Assembly (NCBI RefSeq): GCF_003697915.1
Contig: NZ_RCVN01000014.1
Coordinates: 23,033-87,032, forward strand
Direction: 5' to 3'
Length of the DNA stretch: 64,000 bases
Origin: Staphylococcus pseudoxylosus
GTDB taxonomy: Bacteria > Bacillota > Bacilli > Staphylococcales > Staphylococcaceae
Shown here: positions 54,433-64,000 of the stretch, in pieces
Position numbering within the stretch: the first letter of the stretch is position 1
Layout of the letters: each line of letters begins with the position of its first letter
Notes under the pieces: generated by a model
The model's database searches: none
Told to the model about the DNA's origin: nothing
Seen by the model: the letters and a program-made list of their open reading frames with translations, nothing else
Translations under genes and position numbers: made by a program

Positions 54433-55320
54433 CTATGAAATGCCATCATTTTCAAATTCAATTTTGTGTAGCCCTTTTTCGAGGAAAACCATTAGTTCTT
54501 CAATTTTCGGTTTAGTTATTGCTACCTCATTACCAAATATTTCTTTAAATACATTTGCATGTGTTGTAAGCGCTGTATAGCCGGTTTTATTATATTCTAT
54601 ATAATATGCTAAAGACACTAACTCGTCGTCTATCTGATTTGAATCACCTTTTACAATTTGATACTTATTCATAATGTCATCTAAAAAATCATTAAAGACA
54701 ATTTCACCGTCTTTTAAATATACTAAGTAATCAGCAATTTTCTCTAAATCAGAAATAATGTGTGTGGAAATAAATACAGTTTTATTTTCATCGATGAGTT
54801 CTTGTTGAATGATATCTAAAACTTCATTTCGAACAATCGGGTCTAAACCAGAAGTAGGTTCGTCTAAAATAAATAATTCTGCATGATGACTAAAAGCAAT
54901 CGCAATAGATAATTTCATTTTCATACCTGTTGAAAAAGTTTTAAGCTTTTTATTCCGAACTAAATTAAATTTTTCAAGAAAGTAATTAAAACGCGCATTG
55001 TCCCACCTTTTGTAAAAAGGAGCGATATATTTTTCAATTTTGTTAACTGTCCACTTATCATTTAAATACAGTTCTGAATAAATAAAACCGATTCTATTTT
55101 TGATTTCCTCAGCATTGTCTTTCATCTGTTTATTAAAAACTAAGATTTCTCCTTGTTCTGGTTCAATTAAATCCATAATTAATCTAATGAGTGTCGTTTT
55201 GCCAACGCCGTTTGCGCCAATAAATCCTGTAACAAACCCTTGAGGAACTTCAAAAGAAATATCGTTCAACTTGAATTCTTTATGCTGATAATTAACAGCA
55301 TTTAATTCTATAGCGTTCAT
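54433..55320 (-). CDS. pmtA: Phenol-soluble modulin exporter ATPase PmtA
   Basis: A 295-residue ABC ATPase. Walker A GFIGANGVGKTTLIR, signature FSTGMKMKLSIAIAF, Walker B LFILDEPTSGLDPI, H-loop His in ISTHIISDLE. The ATG overlaps the pmtR stop by ATGA, coupling repressor and transporter. Confidence 0.94.
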   Translation of the reverse strand: MNAIELNAVNYQHKEFKLNDISFEVPQGFVTGFIGANGVGKTTLIRLIMDLIEPEQGEILVFNKQMKDNAEEIKNRIGFIYSELYLNDKWTVNKIEKYIAPFYKRWDNARFNYFLEKFNLVRNKKLKTFSTGMKMKLSIAIAFSHHAELFILDEPTSGLDPIVRNEVLDIIQQELIDENKTVFISTHIISDLEKIADYLVYLKDGEIVFNDFLDDIMNKYQIVKGDSNQIDDELVSLAYYIEYNKTGYTALTTHANVFKEIFGNEVAITKPKIEELMVFLEKGLHKIEFENDGIS

Positions 55321-55697
55321 TCCTCGTCCTCCTCAAAGATCATCTCCAGAATTTCTTGTAGCTCAGGCAATGACATACCGATTGTCTTAGCTTCTTTACT
55401 CATTGATTTAGCTAATGATTCAATCACGATGAATTGTTTTTCTTTCAAAATGGAACTATCTTGTTCTTTTACAAACGTACCTTTACCTCTAATTGTAAAG
55501 ACAAAGCCATCTTTTTCTAAGTCTTCGTATGCACGCTTAGTGGTAATCACGCTTACGCTTAAATCTTGTGCTAACTCACGCATAGAAGGCAAATGTTCAC
55601 CTGGCACTACGTACCCTTTTAAAATATTTTCTTTAATTTGTTGCTTAATTTGTTCATAAATAGGGCTTTCACTACTATTTTTCAAAAGTATTTTCAC
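55317..55697 (-). CDS. pmtR: GntR-family repressor PmtR
   Basis: A 126-residue YtrA-subfamily GntR repressor of the pmt operon, released by modulins in S. aureus. GTG 55697 follows GGGAGGACGTCC and yields the S. aureus length; an upstream ATG at 55727 has no ribosome site. The winged helix is IYEQIKQQIKENILKGYVVP then LPSMRELAQDLSVSVITTKR. It is first in the operon. Confidence 0.93.
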   Translation of the reverse strand: MKILLKNSSESPIYEQIKQQIKENILKGYVVPGEHLPSMRELAQDLSVSVITTKRAYEDLEKDGFVFTIRGKGTFVKEQDSSILKEKQFIVIESLAKSMSKEAKTIGMSLPELQEILEMIFEEDEE

Positions 55698-55716
55698 GGA
55701 CGTCCTCCCTTGCAAC

Positions 55717-55748
55717 TGTATATACACAATATATACAATATATACACG
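55717..55748 (-). promoter_or_regulatory. PmtR operator/promoter region
   Basis: A run of TATATA repeats with outer inverted arms (GTGTATATAT ... TGTATATACA) lies 20 nt upstream of the pmtR start. Alternating TATATA dyads are typical of YtrA-type GntR operators, so this is the probable autoregulatory site. Confidence 0.6.
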
Positions 55749-55906
55749 CTTGTAAAGAGAAAATTAGAAATTAATTGCATACTTTTTAATTTTGTAATTC
55801 TTGAACACTAAATATTATTTTTGAGATCCATATACAAAATTAAAAGACTATATCTGAAAGAAAACAAATTTTGCCTTTTTCATAAATATAGCCTTTAAAA
55901 TAACTA

Positions 55907-56095
55907 TTACTTCTTTTGGTCATTTTTCTTTTTTCGTCTATTATTATTACGATCAATAAACGCACAAACCATAAACATTATGGCTGCAATTAATAATTTT
56001 ATGCCAGAACTTTCATGTCCTGTAGCTTGCAAGTAATACCCCACCACAAACAGGGCAATAGCAATAATGACAAATATCTTTGTTAAATGTTTCAT
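55907..56095 (-). CDS. Small two-helix membrane protein
   Basis: A 62-residue protein starting MKHLTKIFVIIAIALFVVGY, with hydrophobic helices at about residues 6-22 and 31-48 and a very basic tail (RRKKKNDQKK). GAGGTG lies six bases before ATG 56095; a GTG three codons earlier is inside the ribosome site. Family not recognised. It is on the same strand as pmt but 210 nt upstream of the operator. Confidence 0.65.
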   Translation of the reverse strand: MKHLTKIFVIIAIALFVVGYYLQATGHESSGIKLLIAAIMFMVCAFIDRNNNRRKKKNDQKK

Positions 56096-56223
56096 CCATT
56101 TCACCTCAAAACAATTTTCATTATACCAAATTATGTTAAATATTTCTAAATCACTATTGATTCATTTAATTTTATTGATTTTTATTTTACCCCTATCATA
56201 TTTTAAGCAATAGAATATATTGT

Positions 56224-56322
56224 TTGCAGTCTTTAAAATATGATGATAAAATTATTAATGTATCCACGGATTATATTACACAACCCCAAGTCTGATGACG
56301 CAGACTTGGGGTTTTTTGTGTG
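56224..56322 (+). ncRNA. Convergent small RNA, probable antitoxin of the Fst-like toxin
   Basis: Promoter TTGCAG (56224-56229), 17 bp, TAAAAT (56247-56252). The predicted RNA runs from about 56259 to the hairpin AACCCCAAGTCTG / CAGACTTGGGGTT (56282-56313), which is followed by TTTT. It would be about 60 nt, contains no ORF, and lies antisense to the 3' end of the toxin transcript, as RNA II does in Fst/par systems. Confidence 0.55.
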
Positions 56323-56331
56323 TAAGGCCAC

Positions 56332-56430
56332 CTATTTGTCTTTCCATTTATTTTCTAACCAAACACGGAATACAACAAGTAAGCTACCTGTTAACAAAGT
56401 TGTTATGATTTCTTGCCACCACGTGATCAT
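56332..56430 (-). CDS. Fst-like type I toxin, 32-residue membrane peptide
   Basis: Sequence begins MITWWQEIITTLLTGSLLVV and ends FRVWLENKWKDK: one membrane helix and a charged tail. The spacing G-x5-F-x2-W-L followed by charged residues matches the Fst/PepA1 toxin family pattern (Gly, Phe and Trp-Leu positions). GGGAGGTG lies four bases before ATG 56430. A stable hairpin follows the gene and a convergent small RNA faces it. A LexA-type box overlaps its promoter. Confidence 0.75.
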   Translation of the reverse strand: MITWWQEIITTLLTGSLLVVFRVWLENKWKDK

Positions 56431-56498
56431 ACTACACCTCCCACAGAAAAAAGTACCATGTAGGATTTCGATGGCCTAACCATATTCTAACATAAAAT

Positions 56499-56512
56499 AG
56501 AACGTATGTTCG
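56499..56512 (-). promoter_or_regulatory. LexA-type box at the toxin promoter
   Basis: AGAACGTATGTTCG carries the perfect GAAC-N4-GTTC dyad of Gram-positive LexA sites. On the minus strand a possible -10 (TAGAAT) follows 17 bp after CGAACA, so the box covers the -35, about 75 nt before the toxin ATG. The plus-strand aminotransferase promoter is over 70 bp away. Confidence 0.65.
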
Positions 56513-56628
56513 TGTAAAACTGTAGTTTTTTTATTTTTCCGTCAAATCTTTGCGCTATGCTTTAATTTCAAGCTATTTCGCGATAATATAATAGTATCCT
56601 GAAATAGTAAAGAGAGGTTGACCAACAT

Positions 56629-57918
56629 ATGAATCCTTTAGCTTTAGATTTAAATGAAAAACTATCTAAAACAAACCCAGAAATAGCTGATATGCTATCA
56701 GACCTTGGAAAATTAATGTATTACCCGAAAGGTATTTTATCTCAGTCTGCTGAGGCAAAATCTACAAAGTATAATGCAACAATCGGTATGGCTACTTATA
56801 AAGACAGTAAGATGTATGCTGATACATTAAATGATGTTTTTACAGAGCTTACTCCTGATGAAATCTTTCCATACGCGCCTCCTCAAGGTATTGAATCACT
56901 CCGTGATTTATGGCAACAAAAAATGTTAAAAGAAAACCCAGATTTAGATGCGAATGACATGACTAGACCCATTCTTACTAATGCTTTAACTCATGGTTTA
57001 TCATTAGTAGCCGACATGTTTGTTGATAGTGGCGATACATTACTATTACCGACTCATAATTGGGGTAATTATAAACTTGTATATAGTGCTAGACATAACG
57101 CTGATATTGAAACATATGATATCTTTGATGAAGATGGCCATTTTACAACTGATAACTTTGTTGATACTTTGGAAAACTACCAAAAAGATAAAGTAGTTTT
57201 AATTTTAAACTATCCTAATAATCCAACAGGCTACACACCTACTAAAGAAGAGGTTAATACAATCGTTGCTGCCATCAAATCATTAGCAGAACGTGGCACA
57301 AATGTTATTGCCTTGGTAGATGATGCTTATTATGGTTTATTTTATGAAGACGTATATACACAATCACTATTTACTGCTTTAACAAATTTACATTTGGATA
57401 ATGTATTGCCAATACGTTTAGATGGTGCTACAAAAGAATTCTTTGCTTGGGGGCTGCGAGTTGGATTCATTAGCTTTGGCGTCTCAAATGAAACGACTAA
57501 ACACGTTCTTGAAGAAAAAGTAAAAGGATTAATTAGAAGTAACATCTCAAGCGGTCCAATGCCTTCTCAAAGTGCTGTTAAATATGTTTTAGAACACCCT
57601 GAGACTTTCGAAAATGAAATACAACATAACATTGATACACTACAAGCGAGATATGAAATCACTAAATCAGTAGTTTATGACGAGCAATATGCTCCTTATT
57701 GGCAAGTGTATGACTTTAATTCTGGGTATTTCATGGCATTAAAAGTTCATGGTGTAGATCCTGAACAATTGCGTTTATACTTAATCGAAACCTATTCAAT
57801 TGGTATTATCGCGCTAAATGATACTGATATACGTATCGCATTCAGTTGTGTCGAAAAAGACGATATCCCACATGTATTTGATACAATTGCAAAAGCAATA
57901 TCAGAATTACAAAAATAA
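56629..57918 (+). CDS. Class I/II PLP-dependent aminotransferase
   Basis: A 429-residue fold-type I aminotransferase. The PLP lysine is in DGATKEFFAWGLRVGF, the cofactor Asp/Tyr in VDDAYYGLFYED, and the substrate-binding NYPNNPTGYTP block is near residue 195. The C-terminal Arg is in DIRIAFSC. Specificity (aromatic, aspartate or other) cannot be told. GAGAGGTTGACC precedes the ATG; -10 TATAAT lies near 56587. Confidence 0.9.
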   Translation: MNPLALDLNEKLSKTNPEIADMLSDLGKLMYYPKGILSQSAEAKSTKYNATIGMATYKDSKMYADTLNDVFTELTPDEIFPYAPPQGIESLRDLWQQKMLKENPDLDANDMTRPILTNALTHGLSLVADMFVDSGDTLLLPTHNWGNYKLVYSARHNADIETYDIFDEDGHFTTDNFVDTLENYQKDKVVLILNYPNNPTGYTPTKEEVNTIVAAIKSLAERGTNVIALVDDAYYGLFYEDVYTQSLFTALTNLHLDNVLPIRLDGATKEFFAWGLRVGFISFGVSNETTKHVLEEKVKGLIRSNISSGPMPSQSAVKYVLEHPETFENEIQHNIDTLQARYEITKSVVYDEQYAPYWQVYDFNSGYFMALKVHGVDPEQLRLYLIETYSIGIIALNDTDIRIAFSCVEKDDIPHVFDTIAKAISELQK

Positions 57919-57939
57919 TTTATTGATTTGATATAAAGT

Positions 57940-57988
57940 CAAAGAGGGCAACGAAAGTTTATTAATAAGCTTTCGTTGCCCTCTTTTG
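57940..57988. terminator. Aminotransferase terminator
   Basis: AAAGAGGGCAACGAAAG pairs with CTTTCGTTGCCCTCTTT around a 12-base loop, strong in both directions. Confidence 0.92.
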
Positions 57989-58188
57989 CTAAAACCGTAA
58001 AGTTCTAGTCGTTGCAAATATAAGTTAACATTACTTGCTAGCTAGTATTCATCCCCGTGGGAGTGCCACAGTACCAACTTTTATTTAAAGTATTCTCGTG
58101 GTGCTAAGCCAATACAAACAAGAATAACTTTACATTAAAACAGCCCAACACACCTATTTATGTGCCGAGCCGATTAAATTAATTATAT

Positions 58189-58656
58189 CTATTGATGTTG
58201 CTTGAGTATACGTGACATTTCTTCAATTTTACCAGCATGTAGTGGAATATGAATTGCATTGAGTACTAATAATTCATTTAATGTACTGCAACCAGCAATA
58301 GTCTCTGTCAATTCTTGTTCTAACTGTTCATCAGTTAAGCTTCTCGCACGGTCTGGTAATGTTTTTAAATGTTCAAATATTTCATCAACGGTAGGAATCT
58401 CTTCATCTCCCCACTTTTCTGGTGAAGAACCATATCCAAATAAACTTGTATATTTAGCAATATCTACTTCATTTTGTTCACATAATGATAATGCACTTTC
58501 AAATATCGTAAGTACATGTCCATATTGCCAATGAATTGTATTTGGAAAGGCAGCAATCTTATCGTCTAACACCTCTTCGTTACTCCAATTATCGTATCCT
58601 GATATTAAATAATTAATACCTAAATCGATAACTTCATAAACTGTTGGTTTTGTCAT
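58189..58656 (-). CDS. DinB-like metal-binding protein
   Basis: A 155-residue four-helix-bundle protein of the DinB superfamily. The three His ligands are visible in NTIHWQYGHVLT and NAIHIPLHAGKIEE. Members include bacillithiol-dependent transferases and many of unknown function; staphylococci make bacillithiol, so that is possible. AAAGGAAG precedes ATG 58656. Confidence 0.8.
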   Translation of the reverse strand: MTKPTVYEVIDLGINYLISGYDNWSNEEVLDDKIAAFPNTIHWQYGHVLTIFESALSLCEQNEVDIAKYTSLFGYGSSPEKWGDEEIPTVDEIFEHLKTLPDRARSLTDEQLEQELTETIAGCSTLNELLVLNAIHIPLHAGKIEEMSRILKQHQ

Positions 58657-59158
58657 AATTAAACTTCCTTTCGTCTTTCAAGAATTTAAGTACACTTAAA
58701 ATCATGTATAAGAACCGCTTCTAATTATACTTACATACTTTACCCTAAACTATAATTAAATATTCACATAATAAAATGCTTTAGAAAACCAAAAATTATT
58801 TTCTCGAAATTGATGTAATTAAAAAATAAAAACCCTAACACTTCATTTAGTAAATATAAAAGTTCTGTGTATGAAAAATTAAGTATTTAATAATTTGTAC
58901 AAAAGCGCAATATTTTAAAATTAATGCTATATTATACTTTGTTAAATGCTTTCTAAATCACCATTCAATATTTCTACAAATAAATGTACTTAAAATGAAA
59001 AACATAGAGTTTATAACATGTGTGCTTGTCGTTTATTTTTTTGATCAAAGACGCGAATGATGAGCTATTTTATTAGTACGTATTAACTTTTAATCTTTCC
59101 CAAATATTCTAAAAAATGATGCCCACATTTCAAAATTCATTGATTATGGAGGAGACAA
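58657..59158. other. 502-bp AT-rich intergenic region
   Basis: Divergent between the DinB-like gene and the DUF1232 gene. No ORF with a ribosome site, no strong hairpin and no recognised regulator site. A small RNA cannot be ruled out. Confidence 0.6.
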
Positions 59159-59548
59159 GTGAAAAATAAACAAATTGAGTTTTTTAAAAATTGGATTACA
59201 ACCTTAAAAAAAGAACTTCTAGTCCTATATTTATCTTACAAAGCGCCTCGTACACCATTATATACAAAATGTTTTGCTTTATTAGTCGTTGCTTATGCGC
59301 TTAGCCCAATCGATCTTATACCTGATTTCATACCAGTCATTGGCTATTTAGATGATTTAATCATAGTACCAATAGGCATTTATTTATGTTTGAAGCTCAT
59401 TCCTAATGAAATACTGACGGAAATGCGTAAAAAAGCTTTGGATTATGAATGGAACAAATCGAAGAATTGGTTTATGGCAATTCTCATATTATTAATTTGG
59501 TTCACTCTTTTATTCTGGCTAACAAAATTATTTATTAGTTATGTTTAA
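59159..59548 (+). CDS. YkvA family (DUF1232) membrane protein
   Basis: A 129-residue protein: basic N-terminus, DUF1232 core (YALSPIDLIPDFIPVIGYLD) and two or three hydrophobic segments. GTG 59159 follows GGAGGAGACAA. In Bacillus ykvA is unstudied; the family is membrane-associated with no known activity. Confidence 0.85.
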   Translation: MKNKQIEFFKNWITTLKKELLVLYLSYKAPRTPLYTKCFALLVVAYALSPIDLIPDFIPVIGYLDDLIIVPIGIYLCLKLIPNEILTEMRKKALDYEWNKSKNWFMAILILLIWFTLLFWLTKLFISYV

Positions 59549-59674
59549 CAATTAAAAGATACATCATAAATGACTTTTCACTAAAATGGATTACACTAGT
59601 TTACTCAGCATGTATGTTAGAAACACAGCGAACTTTATTTATCAATATAATGAGTGACTACCAATACAAAGATT

Positions 59675-59707
59675 AAGGCTGAGACAATTAAAAATTTGTC
59701 CCAGCCT
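59675..59707. repeat. Interspersed GGCTGAGACAA hairpin, copy 3 (groESL terminator)
   Basis: AAGGCTGAGACAA / TTGTCCCAGCCT with an AT loop, 80 nt after groEL. On the minus strand it ends in TTAATCTTTG. It is the same family as 12381 and 47957. Confidence 0.75.
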
Positions 59708-59787
59708 CTAAAGCTTTTACTACATATAATTTATTAATGTTATCAAGAGAAATCTATTGAAAATTAATTAAATATCTATATTAAATT

Positions 59788-61461
<1,674 letters not shown>

Positions 61462-61474
61462 TTATTTATAATTT

Positions 61475-61762
61475 TTATGCTTCAATTATAGCTAAAATAT
61501 CTTCTTCATTTACGATTAAATAAGTTTCGTCTCCACGTTTTACTTCTGTTCCAGCGAATTGTTGAAATACTACATTATCGCCTTCATTTACTTCAGGAGC
61601 AACTCGAGAACCATCTTCTAAAATACGCCCTGCACCTACTGCAATTATCGTACCTTCGTTGGATTTCTCTTTCGCGCTATCAGTTAATACAATACCGCTC
61701 TTTGTTGTTTGCTCTTGTTCTGATTTTTGAATAATTACTCGGTTACCTAATGGCTTTAACAT
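61475..61762 (-). CDS. groS: Co-chaperonin GroES
   Basis: A 95-residue lid of the GroEL cage. ATG 61762 ([11 protein letters not shown]) follows AAGGAGGAAC; the open frame to 61801 runs into the CIRCE element. The mobile loop [14 protein letters not shown] and the C-terminal ILAIIEA are typical. Confidence 0.98.
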   Translation of the reverse strand: MLKPLGNRVIIQKSEQEQTTKSGIVLTDSAKEKSNEGTIIAVGAGRILEDGSRVAPEVNEGDNVVFQQFAGTEVKRGDETYLIVNEEDILAIIEA

Positions 61763-61794
61763 TGATTGTTCCTCCTTAAAAATAATAAAATGGT

Positions 61795-61859
61795 TTAGCA
61801 CTTAAAGTGAATGAGTGCTAATGTACTTCTATAATAATCAAAGTTGGTCAATATTTCAA
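61795..61859 (-). promoter_or_regulatory. groESL promoter with CIRCE and CtsR-like sites
   Basis: CIRCE: TTAGCACTT-N9-GAGTGCTAA at 61795-61821, one mismatch from consensus, bound by HrcA. Minus-strand promoter TTGAAA (61859-61854), 17 bp, TATTAT (61836-61831). Within the spacer ATTGACC-AAC-TTTGATT resembles the CtsR direct heptad (TTTGACC-N3-TTTGACC). Dual HrcA/CtsR control is known in S. aureus. Confidence 0.85.
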
Positions 61860-61940
61860 GTTAAAACTATCCAGCTAAATTTTGTATAAAACACTATTTT
61901 ACGATAAAATAAGGTATCATTTAATTTTTGGAGGTTCATT

Positions 61941-62684
61941 ATGTCTCGTTTATGGGTGTCCATATTGACATTGGTTATTTACGGCCTAGCACAATTTGGT
62001 GTCATCATTTTACAATTGTCTGGTCTGTTTGATAACTATAGTGGCAAAGAACTTGTCTTTGCGCAAATTTATACACAAGTTATATTATTTATTATCGCAT
62101 CTTTCATAATTATTATAATTAATCATTTTATTGCTAACCCTACTTCTTTAGAACAGCAACCCAAAGAAAAGAAAAGATACGCTATTGGATGGGCGCTTGT
62201 TGGCTATTTTGTAGTAATGATTTATCAAATTATTGCTAATATGATTAATATCTATTTATTAGGCGCACCTCAATCCAGTCCAAACACAGAGAGACTGATG
62301 AAAGTAGCTCAAGAAATTCCTATATTCATTATATTAATTTCAGTAGTTGGCCCTATTTTAGAAGAATTTGTTTTTAGAAAAGTAATTTTCGGTGAAATTT
62401 ATAATATGATCCAAGCAAATAAAACAATTAAATTTTTAATTGCAGGGATTGTGAGTTCAATTATTTTTAGTGCTGCCCATTCAGACCCTTCCTTTTTTAT
62501 CATTTACTTTGGTATGGGTATGATTTTCTCAGCATTATATGTTTATACTAAACGAATTTGGGTCCCTATTTTAGTACATATCATGCAGAATGGTTTTGTA
62601 GTTATAATTCAAGTATTAGTAGGACCAGAAAAAATAAAAGAAATGCAGGAATCTGCTTCATTTATTCTCAACTTTTTATTTTAA
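61941..62684 (+). CDS. mroQ: CPBP-family membrane protease MroQ
   Basis: A 247-residue ABI/CPBP membrane protease that in S. aureus promotes Agr peptide maturation and virulence. About six to eight hydrophobic helices. Catalytic motifs EEFVFRKV (Glu141, Glu142, Arg146), FSAAHSD (His180) and HIMQNG are intact. TTGGAGGTTC precedes the ATG. Its place between groES and sdrH is the conserved staphylococcal one. Confidence 0.92.
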   Translation: MSRLWVSILTLVIYGLAQFGVIILQLSGLFDNYSGKELVFAQIYTQVILFIIASFIIIIINHFIANPTSLEQQPKEKKRYAIGWALVGYFVVMIYQIIANMINIYLLGAPQSSPNTERLMKVAQEIPIFIILISVVGPILEEFVFRKVIFGEIYNMIQANKTIKFLIAGIVSSIIFSAAHSDPSFFIIYFGMGMIFSALYVYTKRIWVPILVHIMQNGFVVIIQVLVGPEKIKEMQESASFILNFLF

Positions 62685-62699
62685 TCATCATTAAAAATT

Positions 62700-62750
62700 A
62701 AAGGGAAGAAGCTGCGACATCATTTTATGTCACAGCTTCTTCCCTTTTTA
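62700..62750. terminator. Bidirectional terminator between mroQ and sdrH
   Basis: AAGGGAAGAAGCTGCGACAT pairs with ATGTCACAGCTTCTTCCCTT and is followed by TTT; mirrored A-run on the left. Very stable. Confidence 0.93.
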
Positions 62751-62761
62751 TGTTTTGATTG

Positions 62762-64000
62762 TTATTTGCTATCTTTTTTATTTCTTCTATTGACGAAATA
62801 TCCTAAGACTATACCAATAAAGATAATTATCATTGCTGTGATTAATGCAAATAGTGTACGTTCAAATTTAACATCAATTTCATTTTTAGATTGTTCATTT
62901 GTTGTATGTGTCAATTCATCCTCACTACTTGAATGATATTCGTATTTACCCGATGATTGTTGTCTTTTAGGACTTTTTAAATCAGGCATTGATCCAATTT
63001 CACCTGTAATCAATGCTAATACTTGGTTATCTAAATTTTTATAATAATCACTAGATTTTAAAACATTAAAATATTGGAATTTAAAATAATTTGTGCCTTT
63101 TTGTAATTCATTTAAAAATGCATTATCTGCAAAGGTTTGGCGCCTTAAAACTGACGAAATCTCTTTATCAGTTACTGTTTTAGCACCAGAACTCAGCTGT
63201 TTAACTTGATTAACTACAAAAGGATTATATTTAAATGAGCCAGCAGACATTTGATCAAACCTGTTTATTAATTGCTTTTCATTCGATTGAGATTTTTCGC
63301 TTTTGGCTAAATCACCATAACTCACTGAAGCTCCGCCGCTTGCAATCTCATGATGACTAGAACTTCCATATTGAGACTCATTTCTATGATTATTAGTGTG
63401 ATTTATCGAATTGTTAGTTGTGTTTGAATCGTTATTATCAGTGTTATGGCCTGGATTTAAAGTTACATTTGAACCGTCTTGACCATTTGGTTTTGTATTA
63501 TCTGCCCCAGGATAATTTGGAGTGTTTGAACTACCACCATTGGAATTATTTGTATTACCTTCGTCATGAGATGCGTTTGGATCTTCTGAACCTCCACCAC
63601 TTGGCTTATTTGGTTCATTTGGTTCATTTCCATTACCTGGATTATCGGGATTCGGGTTACTGCCTGAGCTATCTCCGTTATCTGGGTTATCTGGATTTGG
63701 TTGATTGTCTCCGCCGTCTCCAGTGTCTGGGTTATCCGGGTTTGGTTGATGATCTCCGCCGTCCCCAGTGTCTGGGTTATCCGGATTTGGTTGATGATCT
63801 CCGCCGTCCCCAGTATCTGGATTATCCGGATTAGATTGATCATCTCCCCCGTCTCCAGTGTCTGGGTTATCCGGGTTTGGTTGATTATCTCCGCCGTCCC
63901 CAGTGTCTGGATTATCCGGGTTTGGTTGACCATCTCCATCATCTCCACTATCTGGGTTATCCGGGTTTGGTTGATTATCTCCGCCGTCCCCAGTGTCTGG
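62762..64000 (-). CDS. sdrH: SdrH-like repeat protein, C-terminal part (cut by window edge)
   Basis: Membrane-anchored surface protein next to mroQ, the position of SdrH in S. aureus. The visible 412 codons hold, from the open end, about seven units of a 15-residue repeat (NPDNPDTGDGGDNQP, 63680-64000). An Asn/Gly/Ser/Pro-rich linker follows, then a helical domain (SYGDLAKSEKSQSNE onward). It ends in one membrane helix (LFALITAMIIIFIGIVLGYF) and a basic tail. No LPXTG motif. The start is outside the window. Confidence 0.85.
   Translation of the reverse strand, partial: PDTGDGGDNQPNPDNPDSGDDGDGQPNPDNPDTGDGGDNQPNPDNPDTGDGGDDQSNPDNPDTGDGGDHQPNPDNPDTGDGGDHQPNPDNPDTGDGGDNQPNPDNPDNGDSSGSNPNPDNPGNGNEPNEPNKPSGGGSEDPNASHDEGNTNNSNGGSSNTPNYPGADNTKPNGQDGSNVTLNPGHNTDNNDSNTTNNSINHTNNHRNESQYGSSSHHEIASGGASVSYGDLAKSEKSQSNEKQLINRFDQMSAGSFKYNPFVVNQVKQLSSGAKTVTDKEISSVLRRQTFADNAFLNELQKGTNYFKFQYFNVLKSSDYYKNLDNQVLALITGEIGSMPDLKSPKRQQSSGKYEYHSSSEDELTHTTNEQSKNEIDVKFERTLFALITAMIIIFIGIVLGYFVNRRNKKDSK
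63680..64000 (-). repeat. 45-bp tandem repeats coding the SdrH Asp/Asn/Pro region
   Basis: About seven 45-bp units (15 codons, NPDNPDTGDGGDNQP with small variations such as HQ, QS and DNGDDGDGQ) run to the window edge. In-frame repeats of this kind change number by slippage or recombination without breaking the protein. Confidence 0.85.

Noticed and set aside
58040..58110. Minus-strand stretch GLAPREYFK followed by a stop, like a transposase end
   Set aside because: Only about 17 codons are open and there is no inverted repeat or longer homology; too short to call an IS remnant.
58981..59060. 21-codon ORF starting MKNIEFITCVLVVYFF
   Set aside because: Hydrophobic like small toxins, but it has no ribosome site and no terminator or antisense promoter.
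63418..63834. 138-codon plus-strand frame rich in Leu and Tyr
   Set aside because: Antisense shadow of the same repeat region, with no ribosome site or promoter.
63463..63948. 161-codon minus-strand frame rich in Thr, Ile, Gln
   Set aside because: It is an out-of-frame reading of the 45-bp SdrH repeats; the correct frame gives the DNPD repeat and joins the conserved C-terminus.

Overview
The window is chromosomal DNA of a low-GC Gram-positive bacterium. Gene content and order (vraU-liaF-vraS, map, murT-gatD, ftnA, gatCAB, putP, pcrB-pcrA-ligA-camS, purB, nos-pheA, sdcS, ppaC, pmtR-A-B-C-D, groESL, mroQ, sdrH) are those of Staphylococcus. Many proteins match the S. aureus lengths I remember, but the sequences are clearly diverged. 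I read it as a coagulase-negative staphylococcus and cannot name the species from sequence alone.

1-39.5 kb is mostly conserved core. It holds the cell-wall stress operon (vraS cut by the window edge), methionine aminopeptidase, the MurT/GatD lipid II amidase, ferritin, DNA polymerase IV, 23S rRNA methyltransferase, DAG kinase and tRNA amidotransferase GatCAB. It continues with proline permease PutP, the pcrB-pcrA-ligA-camS operon, an LD-carboxypeptidase-like enzyme, YerC and PurB. Next are the NAD salvage enzymes (PncB and NadE here, PncA a few kb away), NO synthase with prephenate dehydratase, the dicarboxylate symporter SdcS, pyrophosphatase, an aldehyde dehydrogenase and a lactonase.

39.6-47.2 kb is an accessory island. 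It starts at a truncated YolD-like gene and ends in a decayed Tn554-family transposase remnant (tnpC intact, tnpB with an in-frame stop, tnpA missing). Between them are two arsenic modules. The first is a plasmid-type arsR-arsB-arsC operon that looks intact. The second is an older ArsR-type operon: two small leader ORFs, an ArsR-like repressor, an ArsP_1-type permease broken by a frameshift and a nonsense codon, and a 42-residue double-CC protein. An ArsR-type operator (ATCAA-N6-TTGAT) occurs three times in this second module. Both YolD-like genes carry LexA-like boxes in their promoters.

47.2-64 kb returns to staphylococcal chromosome. It has small membrane proteins, an 18-residue WW-peptide gene behind a 26-bp palindrome, a C45-family hydrolase, DUF1700/DUF4097 genes, a frameshifted gene, a thioredoxin-like protein, the Pmt exporter of phenol-soluble modulins with its GntR repressor, and an aminotransferase. 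It ends with groESL (CIRCE plus CtsR-like site), the CPBP protease MroQ and the repeat-bearing C-terminus of SdrH.

The most interesting signal is at 56.2-56.5 kb. A 32-residue Fst-like membrane toxin gene has a LexA box at its promoter and faces a small convergent RNA. This suggests an SOS-inducible type I toxin-antitoxin module. No rRNA, tRNA or CRISPR array was seen.
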